Source of the DNA: SZUA-36 sp963727635
GTDB lineage: Bacteria; Pseudomonadota; Gammaproteobacteria; Xanthomonadales; SZUA-36
NCBI GenBank assembly: GCA_963727635.1
Contig: CAVSHP010000021.1
Span: forward strand, 248,001-312,000
DNA: 64,000 nucleotides
Direction of reading: 5' to 3'
Positions 18,148 through 28,060 of this stretch are shown here, in pieces. The first letter of the stretch is position 1; every line of letters starts with the position of its first letter. A model generated the notes under the pieces. The model ran no database searches. It worked only from the letters and a program-made list of their open reading frames with translations, and was not told the origin of the DNA. The translations under genes and the position numbers were made by a program.

Positions 18148-18171
18148 GTCAGGTGACTGCACCTGACTTTT
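18148..18171 (+). terminator. Intrinsic terminator/attenuator between mreB and mreC
   Basis: GTCAGGTG (18148-18155), loop ACTG, CACCTGAC (18160-18167) and then TTTT: an 8-bp perfect stem with a short U-run, 70 bp after mreB and 20 bp before mreC. It should end part of the mreB transcripts so that MreB is made in excess over MreC and MreD. Read-through would still serve the downstream genes. Confidence 0.7.
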
Positions 18172-18189
18172 CAGGTACACGATAAGAAC

Positions 18190-19065
18190 TTGGTACACAC
18201 AGAATCATCAGGTCCCGGTCGCTGGTTCGGCGAGGAAGGCACACGCACAGCCCGCTTGATGATATACATCCTGCTGGCCATCGTGCTGATGTTCATGGAT
18301 CAATTGGGACATTACGTTCCGCGTATACGCAGCGCGATGGAACTTGCCTTTGAGCCGGTATTCAAAGTGGCCGGATTGCCTGCGGAGGCCTTGCAGACGC
18401 TCGAGCGCAACACGCGTGAACGCAATGACCTGATCGCCGAAAACCAGCAGCTTTTGCAGCAATTACTCAAGGTATCCGGCCTGGTACAGACACAAGCGGC
18501 CCTGCGGCAGGAAAATCAAAGACTGCGGGACCTGCTCGGTGCGACCCGCGGCAGGCTTTACCACTTTCAATTTGCGGAAATGATACAGGTGGAGCTCGAT
18601 CCTTTCTCACACAAGGTATGGATAGACCGTGGTGGTGAAGAGGGTGTGGTCGTCGGCCAGGCCGTCATTGACGGCAAGGGCATCGTCGGCCAAATCGAAG
18701 ACGTGCACCGGCATATTTCCAGCGTACGCCTGATTTCCGACCCGGACCACGCGATGCCGGTACAGGTCAACAGGACCGGTCTGCGCACGGTGGCGTACGG
18801 GACCGGTGAAACAAGTCACCTGCTGATGCCCAATGTGCCGCTGCAGGCAGATATCAGCCCCGGTGATGTCATCGTGACGTCCGGTCTTGGTGATCGTTTT
18901 CCGCCCGGTTTCCTGGTGGGGGAAGTGGAGCGTGTGGAGCGGGATAATGGCGAGACGTTTGCCACGGTCTATGTGCGTCCTTATGCCGCGCTCGACCGGG
19001 GCCGGGAGGTTTTGCTGATTGAGCCGCAAGCACAAGTCGAACCGCTTCCGCTGGACGTGCCATGA
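18190..19065 (+). CDS. mreC: Rod-shape protein MreC
   Basis: 291 residues from a TTG start; the frame is closed upstream by a TGA at 18154 and no ATG or GTG lies between. One transmembrane helix (~22-42) is followed by a periplasmic coiled coil (~65-110, LERNTRERNDLIAENQQLL) and the beta-rich MreC domain with DPFSHKVWIDRGGEEGVVVGQ and GDVIVTSGLGDRFPPGFLVGEV. MreC links MreB filaments to PBP2 in the elongasome. The frame is intact. Its stop overlaps the mreD start (ATGA). Confidence 0.95.
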   Translation: MVHTESSGPGRWFGEEGTRTARLMIYILLAIVLMFMDQLGHYVPRIRSAMELAFEPVFKVAGLPAEALQTLERNTRERNDLIAENQQLLQQLLKVSGLVQTQAALRQENQRLRDLLGATRGRLYHFQFAEMIQVELDPFSHKVWIDRGGEEGVVVGQAVIDGKGIVGQIEDVHRHISSVRLISDPDHAMPVQVNRTGLRTVAYGTGETSHLLMPNVPLQADISPGDVIVTSGLGDRFPPGFLVGEVERVERDNGETFATVYVRPYAALDRGREVLLIEPQAQVEPLPLDVP

Positions 19066-19553
19066 AGGCCAGCCGCGAAAGCCGCAGCCTGATCTTCCTC
19101 ACCATCATGGCGGCGGTGCTGTTGTCACTGATACCCTTGCCCGAGGTGCTAATGCCATTCCAGCCATACTGGGTCGCGCTGGTGGTCATTTACTGGTCGC
19201 TGGAAACCCAGGATATGATCAGCCTGGGCCTGGCATTTTTGGTAGGAATCGTGCTGGACATCCTCAGCTCCAGCCTGATGGGTCTGCATGCGCTGAGCCT
19301 GGTGGTGATGGTATTCCTGGTTCAGCACTTCCGTTCACGCTTGCGTTTTTTCCCGCCCTGGCAGCAGGCGCTCAGCGTGCTGGGTCTGCTGGTGAATGAC
19401 CGTATTATCCTGATCTGGATTACCGCGCTATTGGGTGAACCCCTGCCGACCTGGAAGTACTGGCTGCCGCCGCTGATAGGCATGGCTTTATGGCCCTGGC
19501 TATTTCTTTTGCTCGACCGGATACGCGCCATGACGCGTCACCATAAAACGTGA
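19062..19553 (+). CDS. mreD: Rod-shape protein MreD
   Basis: 163 residues, almost entirely hydrophobic, with about five to six transmembrane helices, as expected of MreD. LVGIVLDILSSSLMGLHAL is the typical conserved block. It completes the MreBCD core of the elongation machinery in the inner membrane. It overlaps mreC by 4 bp and mrdA (GTGA) by 4 bp, indicating translational coupling. Confidence 0.93.
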   Translation: MKASRESRSLIFLTIMAAVLLSLIPLPEVLMPFQPYWVALVVIYWSLETQDMISLGLAFLVGIVLDILSSSLMGLHALSLVVMVFLVQHFRSRLRFFPPWQQALSVLGLLVNDRIILIWITALLGEPLPTWKYWLPPLIGMALWPWLFLLLDRIRAMTRHHKT

Positions 19554-21459
19554 TCAGTTATAAGGCCAATCGTGCCATCAAGAATGACCGGGATGAGCAG
19601 CGGCTCTTCGAGCAGAGGGCGTGGGTGGGATTCATTATTATGCCCTGTGTATCCTGGCACTGCTCGGCAGGTATGTCTGGTTGCAGGTTTTTGCGCTATG
19701 ACGGTTTTCCACACGTTCGGAAAATAACCGTGTAACCGTGCGTCCGATCGTGCCCAACCGCGGCATCATCTATGACCGCCGGGGCCGGGTTATTGCAGAA
19801 AACCTGCCGGCCTACCGCCTGGAAATCATTCCGGAAAAGGTACCCGGTAAACAACAGGGCCTGGAAGCATTGCTGGATGAACTGTCCACCTTTATCGACC
19901 TGATGAAGACGACCGGAAGGCGTTTCAAAAAGCACGGCGTAATTACCGGGATTTCGACAGCGTGCCTTTGAAATTCAATTTGAGTGAAGCGCGAAGTTGC
20001 ACGATTTGCGGTCAACCGGCACCGGTTTCAGGGGGTGGATGTGGTTCCCTACCTGTCCAGATACTATCCATATGGCGAGCTTTTGACCCATATTGCTCGG
20101 CTACACCGGCCGTCTAGATGAGGACGATATCTGCCAGCGTGGACGAGGGCAATTACCGTGGCACGCGTATCATCGGCAAAATAGGCGTGGAGCAATTCCG
20201 GGAAAAGGAACTGCACGGCGTCAGTGGTTTTGAACGTGTCGAAACCAATGTCCGCGGCCGGGTTTTGAAGGTGTTGGAACGACAGGATGCGATCCCCGGC
20301 ACAGATCTCGTGCTGTCCATTGATGTTGCCGTACAACAGGCGGCCTGGGATGCGCTCGGTGACCGCCCGGGTTCGGTGGTTGCCATTGATCCGACCGATG
20401 GCAGCGTCATCGCCATGGTCAGCAAACCGGCCTACGACCCGAATGCCTTTGTAAATGGCATCAGTCAGAAAGCCTACAGTGAAATACTCAATGCCCCGGG
20501 TCGGCCAATGTTCAACCGCGCGCTAAATGGTGGCTACGAACCGGGCTCAACACTGAAACCCTTTGTCGGGCTGGCCGGGCTTGGAACTGGGTGTGGTGAC
20601 GCCGTACAACCACGGGTGTTTTCAAACGGTAAATTCTATATCGAAGGCTATGACCGCCCTTATCGTGACTGGAAGAAAACGTGGGCACGGCTGGGTGGAT
20701 ATACGTTCCGCGCTGGAGCAATCGGTGAATACCTATTTCTACCAGCTGGCCATGAACCTGGGTATCGACCGGATGCACGACTATCTTGCACAGTTTGGTT
20801 TTGGCTCGGTAACGGGTATCGATATGCCGGGTGAGGGCAAGGGCCTGTTGCCGTCGCGCGAATGGAAACGCGCCGTTCTCAATCAGCCCTGGTATCCGGG
20901 TGAGACGGTGATCGCCGGCATCGGTCAGGGCTTCAACGTGGTTACGCCGCTGCAACTGGCCAATGCGGTCGCTGCACTGGTCAATGGTGGTACGCGTTAT
21001 GCACCGAGGCTTCTGTATGCGGCCAAACCGGCGGGTGTTGCAAAGGCAAAACGCATCAATGCGCCGGTTGCATTGCAGATACCGGTGGATGACCCGAATG
21101 ACTGGCAGACGATCCTGGAAGGCATGGATCGCGTGGTCAATGGCGCGCATGGCACTGCCAGGGGTGTCGCCGTTGATGCGCATTTCCGTATCGCCGGCAA
21201 GACCGGTACCGCCCAGGTGTATCAACTTGCAGGGCCCGAAAGCAAATCCGGACAGTGTCGCAGCGCATCTTCGCGACCATGCGCTGTTTATTGCTTTCGC
21301 GCCTGTGGATGCTCCCAGGATTGCGGTCGCGGTGGTTGTTGAACACGGGGTGGCGGTTCAAAATCGCTGCGCCGGTTGCGCGGGCGGTTATTGATGCCTG
21401 GCTGGATCAGGAACTGAAGGGAACTGACAGTCGAGCAGGTACGGGAGCAGGTACCATGA
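19550..21459 (+). CDS. mrdA: Penicillin-binding protein 2 (MrdA), many frameshifts
   Basis: The span would encode ~636 residues, close to the 633 of E. coli PBP2. The N-terminal anchor is followed by RPIVPNRGIIYDRRGRVIAENLPAYRL (dimerisation domain), then the transpeptidase with GGYEPGSTLKPFVGLAGL (nucleophile in STLK), SVNTYFYQLA (SxN near 20725) and a KTGTAQ motif near 21200. PBP2 cross-links lateral-wall peptidoglycan with RodA and is the target of mecillinam. Breaks occur near 19640-19730, 19940-19990, 20100, 20580, 20680, 21240-21300 and 21410. The start is GTG within the mreD stop. The stop TGA at 21457-21459 overlaps the rodA ATG after ELTVEQVREQVP in the repaired frame. Confidence 0.92.
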
Positions 21460-22557
21460 GGCGCTGGTTGCCGGCATGGCTGGGAGCGCCACGCCTGGAT
21501 CCGGTTTTGCTGGTTTTGTTGATGTTGATCATGGGTTTTGGGTTGTTTGTCTTGTACAGCGCTTCCGGGCAGGACATGGCCATGGTTGAACGGCAGGCGG
21601 TACGTCTGGGTTTCGGTGTCATGGCGATGTTGGCGAATCAGCCAGGTTCCGCCACGGATACTGAGGGTCTGGACGCCCTGGTTATACGGGCTGGGTGTCG
21701 CCATGCTGTTGGCGACCTGGTGTTGGGTGTGGGTCGCGGTACGCAGCGTTGGCTGGATTTTGGCCTGTTTCGATTTCAGCCTTCCGAACTGATGAAACTG
21801 GCGGTGCCGATGATGGTTGCCTGGTATTTGCACCCGAAAGTGTTGCCGCCGGACTGGAAGGCAACTGTGCTGTCCATCGGATACTGTTGATCCCTACGCT
21901 GTTGATCTATCGGCAGCCCGATCTTGGCACCGCGTTGCTGGTGGCGGCCAGCGGTATGTTTACACTCTATCTGGCCGGTCTGCGCTGGAGGATTTTGTTC
22001 GGTTTTGCGGGCCTGGCTGCTGCTGCTGCCCCGGTTTTGTGGTTGGTCATGAAGGAATATCAGCGTGACCGTGTACGCACATTTCTGAATCCGGAAGCCG
22101 ACCCGCTGGGTCATGGCTGGAATATTATCCAGTCAAAAATTGCTGTTGGATCAGGTGGTTTAACGGGTAAGGGATGGTTGAACGGTACCCAGTCGCATCT
22201 CGAGTTTATCCCGGAACGCCATACTGATTTCATCCTGGCGGTGTTATCCGAAGAGTTCGGTCTGATCGGTGTCACTTTGCTGATGCTGACCTATATGCTG
22301 GTCATCGCGCGGGGTCTGTACATTGCCAGTACTGCACGCGATACCGGATCCAGGTTGCTGGCAGGCGCATTGAGCCTGACACTTTTGTTTACGTACTGGT
22401 GAACGGCGGCATGGTGTCAGGTGTATTGCCGGTGGTCGGCGTGCCATTGCCGCTGATCAGTTATGGTGGCACTTCTGCAGTGACCCTGTTGGCGGGTTTC
22501 GGCATGATGATGTCCATTTACGGCCACCGGAAGTTTATCTCCCGGATAAGAGCATGA
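21456..22557 (+). CDS. rodA: Peptidoglycan glycosyltransferase RodA (MrdB), frameshifted
   Basis: A SEDS-family polytopic membrane protein of ~367 residues when joined (E. coli 370). Conserved blocks are GFGLFVLYSASGQDMAMVERQ, QRWLDFGLFRFQPSELMKLAVP, RQPDLGTALLVAASG, WNIIQSKIAVGSGGLTGKGWLNGTQ and FIPERHTDFILAVLSEEFG, and PLPLISYGGTSAVTLLAGFGMMMSI. It polymerises glycan strands from lipid II together with PBP2. Frame breaks lie near 21640-21700, 21885 and 22400. Translation is coupled to mrdA through an ATGA overlap. Confidence 0.94.
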
Positions 22558-22626
22558 ACCCGCATATTGCACCAGTATCACGGCCCAGGCTTGCCCGGAG
22601 GCACCCGGACTTGAGCTTCCTTCAAC

Positions 22627-22644
22627 CAATAGCTACGGCTATTG
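22627..22644. repeat. Hairpin with a UACG tetraloop after rodA
   Basis: CAATAGC-TACG-GCTATTG is a 7-bp perfect stem closed by a C-G pair around UACG, one of the most stable RNA tetraloops. It lies 70 bp after the rodA stop in a 274-bp gene-free space before mltB. It lacks a U-run, so it more likely protects or punctuates the transcript than terminates it. Confidence 0.5.
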
Positions 22645-22831
22645 ATTTCAGTCCAGCCCGGCGCCCAGATGCCCCCGTGCTTCGCCAGTTTCCGCGAGAC
22701 TGGTGCAAATGCGGGTTTTGCGAATATGGATAAGATGCTCTATTATGGGTGGAAAGCATTTGCACTGCGGTTTTTATTTCCCTTTCGGGTAAACTCTGTC
22801 ATTTACAACTCAAACTGGAAACCTCGTATTA

Positions 22832-23811
22832 ATGCGAAAATTTATACTATTGATGTTTTTTTGCGTACCCGCGCTGGCCACGGAACATCCTGGCACGGAG
22901 GAATTTGTAAAACGCGCGAACTCGGAATACGGTTTGCCCGAAAACGAGGTGCGCGCACTGCTGCAGCAGGCTGAATACAAGCAGTCCATTATTGATGCCA
23001 TCTCGCCGCCCTGCTGAAGGCAAGCCGTGGTATGAGTACCGGCAGATATTCCTGACTGACAAGCGGATCAACGAGGGTGTTGAGTTCTGGAGGAGAACCG
23101 CGAATTGATAACAGCGGCTTCCGAAAAGTTTGGTGTGGATGAAGAAATCATCGTTTCCATCATCGGCGTCGAGACATTTTATGGCCGCATCACCGGCAAT
23201 TACCGCATCATCGATGCACTGGTGACATTGGGTTTCTATTACCCCAAGGGGCTTTCCTCTGACCGTTCAGCTTTTTTTTCCAGCGAATTGATGCAGTTTA
23301 TAAAGCTGTGCGATCCGAGGAAGGACTGCCGGCTGCTGAAGTCACCGGTTCTTATGCGGGTGCGATGGGCATGGGGCAATTTATGCCCAGCAGTTACCGT
23401 GAATACGCCGTGGATTTTGATGCGGACGGCAGTCGTGATCTGTGGCGTTCAACCGCCGATGCAGTTGGCAGCGTGGCCAACTACCTGCATCGTCACGGCT
23501 GGCAGCCCGGTCAACCGGTCGCCAGACGTGCGGTTGCATCCGAGGATGCGGCATTCAATGAAATATCGACGAAAAATTTCACACCGACATTGACGGTGGC
23601 CCAGTGGCGGGAAAAAGGCTTTAGCAGTTCGGGTGATTTACCGCCGGATTTACCTGCGGCAGTTTTGAAACTGGTCGAAGAAGACCGCAATACCTATTGG
23701 CTGACCTTCAAGAATTTTTATGTCATTACCCGTTATAATCGCAGTCCGCGATATGCGATGGCGGTTTACGAGTTAAGCCAGGAAATCAAAAAAGGCATGG
23801 ACGAAGCCTGA
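22832..23811 (+). CDS. mltB: Membrane-bound lytic murein transglycosylase B, frameshifted
   Basis: The signal peptide (MRKFILLMFFCVPALA) is followed by an SLT-B3 transglycosylase of ~326 residues in all. The catalytic Glu is in VSIIGVETFYG. Substrate-groove blocks include GSYAGAMGMGQFMPSSYREYAVDFD and GSVANYLHRHGW, and the C-terminal segment is NFYVITRYNRSPRYAMAVYEL. It cleaves glycan strands to 1,6-anhydro-muropeptides. No lipobox is evident, so it may be periplasmic rather than a lipoprotein. Breaks lie near 23010, 23100 and 23300. It overlaps the rlpA start (TGATG). Confidence 0.9.
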
Positions 23812-24595
23812 TGAAAAGACTGGTTTGTCATGCTGGCCCTGGCAGCATTTTGCTGATGGCGGGCTGTGCGGGTAGAAAAGAGCAGGAAAAGGTGACCGAA
23901 CCCGGTGACGGTCCTTCAAACCGTAAAATCACGGCCGCGGATGTCCATGACGCAGTGCCCGTCAATGAACCGCTGGCCCGTTATGGCAACCATAGTCCCT
24001 ACACCGTGCTGGGTAAAACCTATACAGTGCTGCCAACCAGCAAGGGTTATCATGAGCGCGGAATTGCATCGTGGTACGGCAGCAAGTTTCATGGCCGGCG
24101 CACATCAAGCGGTGAACCCTATGATATGCACCTGGCCACGGCAGCGCATAAAAGCCTGCCCTTGCCGACCTATGCAGAGGTCACCAATCTCGACAATGGC
24201 CGCAAGATGATTGTGAAGATCAATGACCGTGGTCCGTTCCATGACGGACCGCATCATTGACCTGTCCTACGCGGCGGCGATCAAGCTGGGTGTGGATCAG
24301 ACCGGCACGGCGCGTGTCGAAGTCCGTGCCATCGATGTCGAATACATCCAGGCCGGCTGCGGTCAAAGTGGCTGATGGTACATTTTTGCAGGTTGGCGCA
24401 TTCAGCAAGCGCAAAACCGCGGATGACCTGGCAGGTAAAATGATGGCCGCACAACTCAAACCTGTCTCGGTCCAAAAAAGCCAGGGATTGTATAAAGTAT
24501 GGATAGGACCGTATGCTACCGAGTGGGAGATTGAAGCCAGCATGCGACGCGTGGTTGAACTGGGTTATGAACGCCCGCATAGAGTAAGTCGTTAG
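23811..24595 (+). CDS. rlpA: Septal-ring lytic transglycosylase RlpA with SPOR domain, frameshifted
   Basis: A ~260-residue lipoprotein with lipobox LMAGC. The double-psi beta-barrel RlpA domain (GIASWYGSKFHGRRTSSGEPYDM, then NGRKMIVKINDRGPF) contains the usual catalytic Asp and His region. After breaks near 24250 and 24355 comes DRIIDLSYAAAIKLGV and a C-terminal SPOR domain (FLQVGAFSKRKTADDLAGKM, then YKVWIGPYA) that binds denuded glycans. In other gammaproteobacteria it cleaves naked glycan at the septum. The signal sequence itself looks shifted: a neighbouring frame reads MLALAAF, suggesting two compensating indels near 23830-23860. Confidence 0.9.
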
Positions 24596-24657
24596 GCGTA
24601 TTATCCTGATTGCGAATAGACCCTGCCTGTATCATTTACGGAATAATTGTTAAATCA

Positions 24658-25847
24658 TGAAAAAAATCCTGTTGTTAATTGCCATTGCCATCGCCTTGCC
24701 GCTGTGCGGTAATGGCGCAAAGTCCACCGCTCCACACACCGACGCCGACCCAAGGGCATGCCAATACCGGCGGCACCGACGCTGAGTGCAAACAGCTACA
24801 TCCTGATTGATTTCAACAGTGGTGACGTGCTGGTGGAAAGCAATCCGGACATGCGGGTTGAACCGGCCAGCATCACCAAGGTGATGACGAGCTACGTGGT
24901 ATTCACGGAGTTGGCGAGCGGCAATATCAAGCTGGACGGACAAGGTCAATGTCAGTGAAAAAGCCTGGCGCACCGGTGGTTCGCGTATGTTCATCGAGCC
25001 GCGCATGGAGGTGACCGTTGAACAACTGATAAAGGGTATGGTGATCCAGTCGGGCAATGATGCCAGTGTCGCGCTGGCAGAGCACCTGGCCGGTACGGAA
25101 GAAGCATTTGCCGGTTTGATGAACCACTATGCCGAGCAACTGGGTATGACCAACAGCCATTTCATGAATGCCACCGGCCTGCCGCACGAGGATCATTACA
25201 CCACGGCGCGGGATGTGGCGACCCTCAGTATCGCCCTGATTCGGCAGTTTCCGGAGTATTACCACTGGTATTCGGAAAAAGAATACAGTTTCAACGATAT
25301 ACGTCAGCACAACCGCAATAACCTGCTGTGGCGTGATCCGGCGGTTGACGGTCTGAAAACCGGTCACACGGAGGCCGCCGGTTATTGCCTGGTGGCATCG
25401 GCCAAACGCGATGGCATGCGCCTGGTGAGCGTGGTGCTTGGCTCCGGCTCGGAATCATCACGTGTCAACGAAAGCCAGAGTCTGCTGAACTACGGTTTCC
25501 GTTTCTATGAAACCATCCAGTTGTACAAGGCTGGCCAGGAACTGGCGCAGGGCAAGGTCTGGAAAGGTGAAAAAGACCAGGTCAGACTGGGTATCAGGGA
25601 CGAACTGTTTGTCACCATTCCGCAGGGGCCGCTACGATGATCTCGATGCACAGGTTGAAATGCGTCCCGAGTTGATCGCGCCGATTACCGAAGGCGAAGA
25701 GGTCGGACAGATATCCATCCGTCTTGAGGACGCGGAAATAGCCAACCGTGGTCTGATCGCGTTGGAAACCGTCCCCGAGGCCGGCTTTTTTGGCCGCACC
25801 TGGGATGGCATGAGATGTGGTTCGGTGGTTTATTCGGTGATGATTGA
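24658..25847 (+). CDS. dacA: D-alanyl-D-alanine carboxypeptidase DacA (PBP5/6), frameshifted
   Basis: The full span would encode ~396 residues. A signal peptide begins at the ATG 24658. The three penicillin-binding motifs are all present: SITK (in PASITKVMTSYVVFTEL), SGN (VIQSGNDASVALAEHL) and KTG (VDGLKTGHTEAAGY). The C-terminal PBP5-type domain and amphipathic anchor follow (GFFGRTWDGM, then MWFGGLFGDD before TGA 25845-25847). The enzyme trims the terminal D-Ala of pentapeptides. Breaks lie near 24720-24780, 24950, 25630 and 25815. Sits between rlpA and ybeD, as in many relatives. Confidence 0.93.
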
Positions 25848-25868
25848 TGGCATCGATCTATCCACCCG

Positions 25869-26144
25869 ATGGCGGAGGGGACCAGCAGGAAACACTGCTT
25901 GAGTTTCCGTGCAAGTTTCCCATCAAGGCAATGGGCCGCAGCGATGAGGGTTTTGAGGCCGTTGGTAACTGCGATCATCTTGTCCCATGCCGAGCTTTAT
26001 ACCGGTGAACCGGTCACAGCAAACCCCAGTAGTTCGGGTAATTACTTATCAGTAACCGTGACCATCGAAGCCACGTCAAAAGCTCAACTGGACCGTATTT
26101 ACCAGGATCTGACTGATTGCGAGCAGGTGCTGGTCGCACTTTGA
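25869..26144 (+). CDS. ybeD: YbeD-like DUF493 protein, frameshifted
   Basis: A ~91-residue cytoplasmic protein with an ACT-like fold. The repaired N-terminus reads MAEG, then QQETLLEFPCKFPIKAMGRS; the second half is PSSSGNYLSVTVTIEATSKA and LDRIYQDLTDCEQV, matching the YbeD family (E. coli KPSSKGNYHSVSITINAT). It is regularly found between dacA and lipB; its biochemical role is unsettled. Breaks lie near 25885 and 25960-25980. The stop TGA overlaps the lipB ATG (ATGA-type, 26142-26146). Confidence 0.82.
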   Translation: MAEGTSRKHCLSFRASFPSRQWAAAMRVLRPLVTAIILSHAELYTGEPVTANPSSSGNYLSVTVTIEATSKAQLDRIYQDLTDCEQVLVAL

Positions 26145-26765
26145 TGTCCAGCTTCAGAATCTGCTCGTCCAGGCGTCTGGGGTTAATGGATTACGAACCC
26201 GTCTGGCGGGCCATGCAGACGTTCACCGATCGGCGTGATGCGAGCACAGCGGATGAATTGTGGCTGGTGGAACACCCGCCGGTATTTACCCAGGGTCAGG
26301 CCGGACGGCGGAACACCTGTTGGCGCCGGGTGACATACCCGTGATCCAGGTGGACCGCGGTGGCCAGGTAACCTATCACGGGCCAGGTCAGATCGTTGCC
26401 TATCCGCTGATAGATATCAGCAGGTTGCAACTGGGTGTTCGCGCACTGGTGTACGGCAATTGAACAGGCCATTATCGATGTGTTGGAAAGTTACGCGTGT
26501 CGATGCACAGCTTATTGAGGGTGCGCCGGGTGTCTATGTCGATGGTGAAAAAATCGCCTCGCTGGGTTTACGGATTCGCCGTGGCAAGTCCTTTCATGGT
26601 CTCGCGTTCAATGTCAACATGGACCTGGAACCTTTCCAGCGAATCAATCCCTGCGGCTACAAAGGATTGCAGGTTACCAACCTGTCTGCATTTGCAGAGG
26701 TTTCCATGACCGAGGTGGAAGATCGGCTGATCAGCGGCCTGAGCCGAAGTTTTAGGCTACAATAA
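26144..26765 (+). CDS. lipB: Octanoyltransferase LipB, frameshifted
   Basis: ~207 residues. Conserved blocks are DELWLVEHPPVFTQGQAG, VIQVDRGGQVTYHGPGQIVAYPL, GVYVDGEKIASLGLRIRRG with the catalytic Lys, and FQRINPCGYKGLQVTNL with the catalytic Cys. LipB moves octanoyl from acyl carrier protein to lipoyl domains, the first step of de novo lipoate synthesis, and LipA downstream inserts sulfur. Breaks lie near 26305, 26450-26460 and 26500. ATG 26144 overlaps the ybeD stop. Confidence 0.93.
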
Positions 26766-26769
26766 TCGA

Positions 26770-26810
26770 TTCCGCCTGGTCGAAGGCGGTCTGCCCGAAG
26801 ACGGGCGGAA
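26770..26810 (+). promoter_or_regulatory. Alternative hairpins in the lipB-lipA leader
   Basis: CCGCC (26772-26776) can pair with GGCGG (26785-26789), next to TCTGCCCG-AAGA-CGGGCGGA (26790-26809). Alternatively TTCCGCC (26770-26776) can pair with GGCGGAA (26804-26810). The second fold ends directly before the lipA ribosome site (ACAGG). This could tune lipA translation. No ligand is suggested. Confidence 0.35.
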
Positions 26811-26816
26811 AACAGG

Positions 26817-27884
26817 ATGAATACTCGAGTGACCGATCAAAACAAGATACCGATCCAGTTGATCAACGAAAATTCAGCGGCTGGAGCCAGCGATCCTGGC
26901 GTAGTCCAGACCGGCACCGGGACACCTTCCGTGCCGGATTTCCGACCTGTCAAGGAACTGGGTGCCGACAAACTCGCGCGTAATACCGCCCGCTTTGATC
27001 AGGATGCACCGGTTTTGCGCAAACCTTCGTGGATCCGGGTGCGTCTGCCCGCCGGCAACGCGGTGGCCAATCTCAAGACACGATTGCGTGACAACCGCCT
27101 GGTAACCGTTTGTGAAGAGGCCACCTGCCCGAACATACATGAGTGTTTCAACAAGGGCACGGCCACTTTCATGATCCTCGGTGAAATTTGCACGCGCCGC
27201 TGCTCATTTTGTGATGTTGCCCATGGCCGGCCAAAACCGCCCGATGATAACGAGCCTGAAAGCCTGGCGCGAACCATACGTGATATGAGATTACGCTACG
27301 TGGTGATCACCTCCGTTGACCGTGATGACCTGCGGGATGGTGGCGCTGAACATTTTGCCCGGTGCCTGACCCGAATCCGCGAATTGAGTCCGGGTATCAA
27401 GCTGGAAATACTGGTGCCGGATTTTCGTGGCAAGGGCCGCATGGAACGGGCGCTGGAGATCCTTGAAACCTCACCACCGGACGTGTTCAACCACAACCTT
27501 GAAACCGTCAAACCCCTTTACCCGAATGTCAGGCCGGGGGCGGATTACGAATGGTCGTTGAATTTGCTGAAGCGTTTCAAGGCCCAACATCCGGATATTC
27601 CGACCAAGTCGGGGATCATGCTGGGTCTTGGAGAGACAGCGGAGCAGGTGGAACAGGTGTTGAAGGACCTGCGGGAACACGACGTTGACATGGTCACGAT
27701 TGGCCAGTATCTGCAGCCAACCCCCCACCACCATCCGGTATTGCGCTACTGGACGCCGGAAGAATTTGAAAAATTTGCTAAACTTGGTTATACAATGGGT
27801 TTCACGCATGTTGCCTCGGGACCGCTGGTGCGCTCTTCCTACCATGCGGATTTGATGGCTGAGGAATCCGGTCTGGTTGATTGA
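26817..27884 (+). CDS. lipA: Lipoyl synthase LipA
   Basis: 355 residues, intact. A ~75-residue N-terminal extension, longer than in E. coli (321 aa in all), precedes the auxiliary [4Fe-4S] cluster motif CEEATCPNIHEC, the radical-SAM motif CTRRCSFC and the C-terminal RSSYHA with the conserved Ser ligand. LipA inserts two sulfur atoms into octanoyl groups on lipoyl domains. The extension is polar and probably disordered. A later start is possible, but ATG 26817 has ACAGG upstream. Follows lipB by 51 bp and probably belongs to the same transcript. Confidence 0.95.
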   Translation: MNTRVTDQNKIPIQLINENSAAGASDPGVVQTGTGTPSVPDFRPVKELGADKLARNTARFDQDAPVLRKPSWIRVRLPAGNAVANLKTRLRDNRLVTVCEEATCPNIHECFNKGTATFMILGEICTRRCSFCDVAHGRPKPPDDNEPESLARTIRDMRLRYVVITSVDRDDLRDGGAEHFARCLTRIRELSPGIKLEILVPDFRGKGRMERALEILETSPPDVFNHNLETVKPLYPNVRPGADYEWSLNLLKRFKAQHPDIPTKSGIMLGLGETAEQVEQVLKDLREHDVDMVTIGQYLQPTPHHHPVLRYWTPEEFEKFAKLGYTMGFTHVASGPLVRSSYHADLMAEESGLVD

Positions 27885-27987
27885 ACCGGACGCTGTAGCG
27901 GGGGAAATTGGTCGCTGGATCGACTCGTCTAATCTTTTGACCCTTGCTTCATGGCTTTGCGGGGTGATTAAATAGTTCGTTGAATTA

Positions 27988-28016
27988 TAAAAACCCGGCA
28001 ACTCATAGCCGGGTTT
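27988..28016. terminator. Hairpin terminator between lipA and prc
   Basis: AAACCCGGC (27991-27999) pairs with GCCGGGTTT (28008-28016) over nine bases. The U-run is better on the minus strand (TTTTTATAA), but the A/T-rich stem ends make it a plausible bidirectional terminator for the lipA transcript. Confidence 0.6.
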
Positions 28017-28060
28017 GTGGTCACTAGATGTGACTTTTTAAAAAATTGATGTCGGAGTAA

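Noticed and set aside
17030..22557. Programmed frameshifting in mreB, mrdA and rodA
   Set aside because: The breaks are at many unrelated places without slippery heptamers or consistent direction, and unrelated genes show the same. Sequencing indels explain all of them.
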